Assembly: GCA_964388085.1 (NCBI GenBank)
Contig: CAYLZW010000179.1
Span: 1 to 12,003 of the forward strand
DNA from: CAYLZW01 sp964388085
GTDB lineage: Bacteria > Myxococcota > UBA727 > CAYLZW01
Reading direction: 5' to 3'
DNA: 12,003 nt
Part shown: piece after piece, positions 9,644 to 12,003 of the stretch
Position numbering within the stretch: the stretch's first letter is position 1
Layout: each line of letters opens with the position of its first letter
Program-made: the position numbers and the translations under genes
Notes under the pieces: generated by a model
Databases searched by the model: none
Seen by the model: only the letters and a program-made list of their open reading frames with translations
Told to the model about the DNA's origin: nothing

Positions 9644-10189
9644 ATGGAGCCTGGTCCGACGACAAACGCAGCGCAGCGCGCCCGCTGGCCCCTCCTCGTC
9701 GCCGCGCTGCTGGCAGCCCAGGCGCTCGCGGTGGTGGTCTATTTCGTCGTCGAGCGAGAGCGCGCGCCGGAGCTTCGAAGAGACCTCGGCTTCGAGCCGC
9801 TGAGCCTGGCGCTGCCGACGCTGACGCTCGAGCGCCCGGGCGAGACCCTGACGCTGCCAAGCGGCAACGACGACGAGCTGACATTGCTCCACGTCTGGGC
9901 CACCTGGTGCAAGCCCTGCCGCGAGGAGCTGCCGACGCTGCTGGCGCTCGACGACGAGGTGCCGCTCGTGTTCGCGAGTACGGACGAGAGCTGGCCCGTC
10001 ATCGAGCACTACTTCGACGGCGAAGTGCCGAGCGCGGTCTGGCGCCTCCATGAGGAGGGCGGGCTGCCCCTGCGCGCTCTGCCGACAACGTTCGTGCTGC
10101 AGGACGGTCGTGTGCTCGCGCGGGTGGAAGGCGCTTGGCGCTGGACAAACGCGGGAGTCGAGCGACTGCTCAGCGAGGTCGGCGACTAG
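9644..10189 (+). CDS. Membrane-anchored TlpA/ResA-like thioredoxin
   Basis: This is a predicted periplasm-facing thiol-disulfide oxidoreductase of 181 residues. One N-terminal membrane segment (about residues 16-37, after a basic RAR) anchors it. The thioredoxin fold follows, with the active site WATWCKPC (Cys89, Cys92) and the cis-proline loop LPTTFVL (Pro147). Such proteins reduce disulfides in cytochrome c apoproteins or copper-centre proteins. Here, as last gene of the efflux operon, it may keep the cysteines of the oxidase, the Cys-rich protein and the Cys/His modules reduced (inference). It starts 8 bases after the transporter stop with only a weak AGGCGA ahead, so translation may be coupled. 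The TAG stop merges into the outer arm of the inverted-repeat element that follows. The fold is clear; the partner is not. Confidence 0.88.
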   Translation: MEPGPTTNAAQRARWPLLVAALLAAQALAVVVYFVVERERAPELRRDLGFEPLSLALPTLTLERPGETLTLPSGNDDELTLLHVWATWCKPCREELPTLLALDDEVPLVFASTDESWPVIEHYFDGEVPSAVWRLHEEGGLPLRALPTTFVLQDGRVLARVEGAWRWTNAGVERLLSEVGD

Positions 10190-10317
10190 CCCCTGTGATC
10201 ACTTGCGTCGGTACCTGTAGCCTGAGCTAGGCGGGGGACAAGCCCCCGCCCTACGTGACGCTAGTAGGGCGGGGGCTTGTCCCCCGCCCTTCGATCAGAC
10301 GCAACCGAACATAGGGG
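10190..10317. repeat. Possible MITE-like element: outer imperfect inverted arms around a nested palindrome
   Basis: Outer arms 10190-10209 (CCCCTGTGATCACTTGCGTC) and 10298-10317 (GACGCAACCGAACATAGGGG) are inverted copies matching at 16 of 20 positions by my count. They enclose the perfect 59-bp inverted repeat at 10230-10288. With wobble, pairing extends outward into the thioredoxin stop codon (10187-10189 with 10318-10320). No clear target-site duplication is seen and no transposase is present. It could be a small non-autonomous element or a two-way transcription stop. The rest of the gap, to 10349, shows nothing else. Confidence 0.45.
10230..10288. repeat. Perfect 25-bp inverted repeat with each arm itself a hairpin (REP-like)
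   Basis: The arms 10230-10254 and 10264-10288 are exact reverse complements, separated by the 9-base loop GTGACGCTA. Each arm also folds alone, as GGCGGGGG, five bases, then CCCCCGCC. The DNA can therefore form one long hairpin, two adjacent hairpins or a cruciform. It lies between converging genes (thioredoxin on + and ahpF on -), a typical place for REP-type elements and bidirectional terminators. There is no U tract, so ordinary intrinsic termination is not obvious. The arithmetic of the repeat is certain; the role is not. Confidence 0.95.
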
Positions 10318-10349
10318 TTAGCCACCTCGCTCGCACACGCGCAGTGTGC

Positions 10350-11915
10350 TCAAGCCGCCACCGGCGCGCTCGCTCGGATGAGGTAGTCAAAGGACCCGAG
10401 CGCCGCCTTCGCGCCATCCCCCGTTGCGCAGATGATCTGCTTGTAAGGCGTCGTCGTCATATCGCCAGCCGCGAAGATGCCCGGTACCGAGGTCGCTCCG
10501 CGCGCGTCCACGATGACCTCACCGTGCTTGGACAGCTCGACGACGCCCTTCAGCCAGCCCGTGTTCGGCAACAGGCCGATCTGCACGAAGATGCCCTCGA
10601 CCTCGAGGCGACGCTGCTCACCGCTGACACGGTCCTCGTACTCGAGCGCGTTGACCTTCTTGCCGTCGCCGAGCACCTGCTTGGTCAGCGCGCTGGTAAC
10701 GACGTCCACATTCGGCAGGCTGCGCAGCTTTCGCTGTAACACCGCGTCCGCGCGCAGCTCGGGCGCGAGCTCGAGCAGCGTCACGTGCTGCACCACGCCG
10801 GCGAGATCGATGGCCGCCTCCACGCCCGAGTTGCCGCCGCCGATGACCGCGACCCGCTTGCCCTTGAACAGCGGCCCGTCGCAGTGCGGACAGTAGGTGA
10901 CGCCCTTGGTGCGGTACTCCTGCTCGCCGGGGATGTTCATGTCGCGCCAGCGAGCGCCGGTCGCGAGCACGACGCTGCGCGCGCGGAGCGTCGCCCCACT
11001 GGTGAGGCGCAGCTCGAACGGATCCGCCACGACGAGCGACTCGACGCGCTCGTTCTTGATGACCTCGACCGGATAGGCGCGCACGTGCGCCTCGAGCGCC
11101 GCCGCCAGGTTAGGCCCCTCGGTCTCGACGACGGAGATGAAGTTCTCAATGGCGAGCGTGTCGAGCACCTGCCCGCCGAAGCGCTCGGCGACGAGGCCGG
11201 TGTCGATGCCCTTGCGCGCGCTGTAGACCGCGGCGGCGGCGCCAGCGGGTCCACCGCCGATGACCAGCACATCAAAGGGATCCCGCTTGCTGAGCTCCTC
11301 GACACGACGCTGCGCGTGCGAGCCATCATCGATCTTGGCCAGGATCTCCTCGAGCTCCATGCGGCCTTGCGCGAACGGCTCGCCGTTCAGGAACACGCTC
11401 GGCACCGCCATCACCTCGCGTGCCTCGACCTCGCCCCGATAGAGCGCGCCGTCGATGGCGACGTGCCTGACCAGGGGGTGCTTCGCCGCCATCAGGTTCA
11501 GCGCCTGCACGACGTCAGGGCAGTTCACGCACGAGGTGGAGAAGTAGGTCTCGAAGCGAAGCTCCCGGCCGAGGCCAGCGATGCGCGCGAGGCTCCCGTC
11601 GCTGACCTTGGGCGGATGGCCGCCCACGTGCAGCAGCGCGAGCACCAACGAGGTGAGCTCATGGCCGAGCGGCAGACCCGCGAACAACACCCGCGGCTCT
11701 TCGCCCGGCAGGTGGATGCCGAAGGAAGGCGTCCGCTCGCCGCCCTCTCGCCGCTCCTCGATGTTGATGAGCGGAGACGCGCTCGCGAGCTCTCGCAACA
11801 GCTGGCGCATCTCACCCGCGGCCTCGCTGTCGTCGAGGAAGGCCGTGATGACGAGCGGCTGGGTCAGGCGAGCGAGGTAGCTGCGCAGTTGGTCTTTGAC
11901 GGCTTCGTCGAGCAT
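10350..11915 (-). CDS. ahpF: Alkyl hydroperoxide reductase subunit F
   Basis: AhpF is a cytoplasmic FAD-dependent NADH:disulfide oxidoreductase that reduces the peroxiredoxin AhpC, which in turn breaks down H2O2 and organic peroxides. The 521 residues equal the E. coli protein in length, and the start MLDEAVKDQLRSYL matches it. The N-terminal double-thioredoxin domain carries SCVNCPDVVQALN (Cys129, Cys132, the same numbers as E. coli). The thioredoxin-reductase part has the FAD-binding GGGPAGAAAA (about 220-230), the second redox pair YCPHCDGPLFKGK (Cys342, Cys345), the NADH-binding VAVIGGGNSG (about 354-363) and a late FAAGD. GGAGGA on the minus strand (11926-11921) lies 5 bases before the ATG. 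The gene converges on the efflux operon and is probably a separate unit for peroxide defence. An ahpC partner would be expected nearby, but the short piece of upstream gene in the window does not look like the usual AhpC end. Confidence 0.97.
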   Translation of the reverse strand: MLDEAVKDQLRSYLARLTQPLVITAFLDDSEAAGEMRQLLRELASASPLINIEERREGGERTPSFGIHLPGEEPRVLFAGLPLGHELTSLVLALLHVGGHPPKVSDGSLARIAGLGRELRFETYFSTSCVNCPDVVQALNLMAAKHPLVRHVAIDGALYRGEVEAREVMAVPSVFLNGEPFAQGRMELEEILAKIDDGSHAQRRVEELSKRDPFDVLVIGGGPAGAAAAVYSARKGIDTGLVAERFGGQVLDTLAIENFISVVETEGPNLAAALEAHVRAYPVEVIKNERVESLVVADPFELRLTSGATLRARSVVLATGARWRDMNIPGEQEYRTKGVTYCPHCDGPLFKGKRVAVIGGGNSGVEAAIDLAGVVQHVTLLELAPELRADAVLQRKLRSLPNVDVVTSALTKQVLGDGKKVNALEYEDRVSGEQRRLEVEGIFVQIGLLPNTGWLKGVVELSKHGEVIVDARGATSVPGIFAAGDMTTTPYKQIICATGDGAKAALGSFDYLIRASAPVAA

Positions 11916-12003
11916 GGGGATCCTCCGGCGTACAGGTCGAGATGGGGCCCGTCGTCGGCGTCGGGGTCGTAGTCCTCGCGGGCGGCGTTCTTGATCACCG
12001 CGA
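11864..12003 (-). CDS. C-terminal end of an unidentified gene upstream of ahpF, partial
   Basis: On the minus strand, the frame starting at 12001 is open from the window edge to a TGA at 11866-11864. It reads AVIKNAAREDYDPDADDGP, then HLDLYAGGSP. The third positions of this stretch are almost all G or C, and the other two frames give a stop or an Arg-rich shadow, so it looks like real coding sequence. The C-terminal 17 or so codons lie inside the start of ahpF, an overlap of 52 bases, and both the ahpF ribosome-binding site and ATG fall within this gene. I do not recognise the tail. By position an ahpC or another oxidative-stress gene would be expected, but the sequence does not resemble the usual AhpC ending. 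Only about 45 codons are visible. Confidence 0.55.
   Translation of the reverse strand, partial: AVIKNAAREDYDPDADDGPHLDLYAGGSPCSTKPSKTNCAATSLA

Noticed and set aside
10785..11972. Long plus-strand open frame opposite ahpF
   Set aside because: It is a mirror of a clearly identified ahpF, with no domain signal.

Overview
The window is strongly GC-rich DNA with tightly packed genes and G/C at most third codon positions. Together with lipoprotein-rich metal-efflux genes, a Tat-exported multicopper oxidase and GGCGGGGG-type intergenic hairpins, this suggests a Gram-negative bacterium such as a myxobacterium-like (deltaproteobacterial) lineage. That placement is an inference from style; no taxonomic marker is present.

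Layout. (1) Positions 1-426 hold the remains of a class I SAM-dependent methyltransferase, which can be read only by changing frame twice. (2) Positions 594-10189 are a single-direction run of eight genes, most of them tightly spaced or overlapping: a lipoprotein TolC-type outer-membrane channel, a Tat-exported multicopper oxidase, a small Cys-rich membrane or secreted protein, a small lipoprotein with two Cys/His metal-binding-like motifs, an RND periplasmic adaptor carrying the same two-motif module at its N-terminus, a heavy-metal (HME) RND pump, a short CDF-like cation transporter with cysteines where the family usually has His/Asp, and a membrane-anchored TlpA/ResA-like thioredoxin. (3) Positions 10190-10320 hold a nested inverted-repeat element between convergent genes. 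(4) The minus strand carries ahpF (11915-10350) and, upstream of it, the tail of an unidentified gene that overlaps the ahpF start and runs off the window.

How the genes fit together (inference). The channel, adaptor and pump would form a tripartite metal exporter. The oxidase would detoxify reduced copper or a similar metal in the periplasm. The small lipoprotein and the adaptor's N-terminal module probably bind metal and hand it on. The CDF-like protein would be a second inner-membrane transporter. The thioredoxin could keep the many periplasmic cysteines reduced. The pump's TM4 motif is of the divalent-cation (CzcA) type, while the oxidase points to copper, so the substrate is open. No regulator gene for the operon is visible in the window.

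The most interesting signals are the shared Cys/His module (two copies in each of two adjacent proteins), the CxxxC-substituted CDF-like transporter without a C-terminal domain, the Cys-rich small protein, and the large nested inverted repeat.
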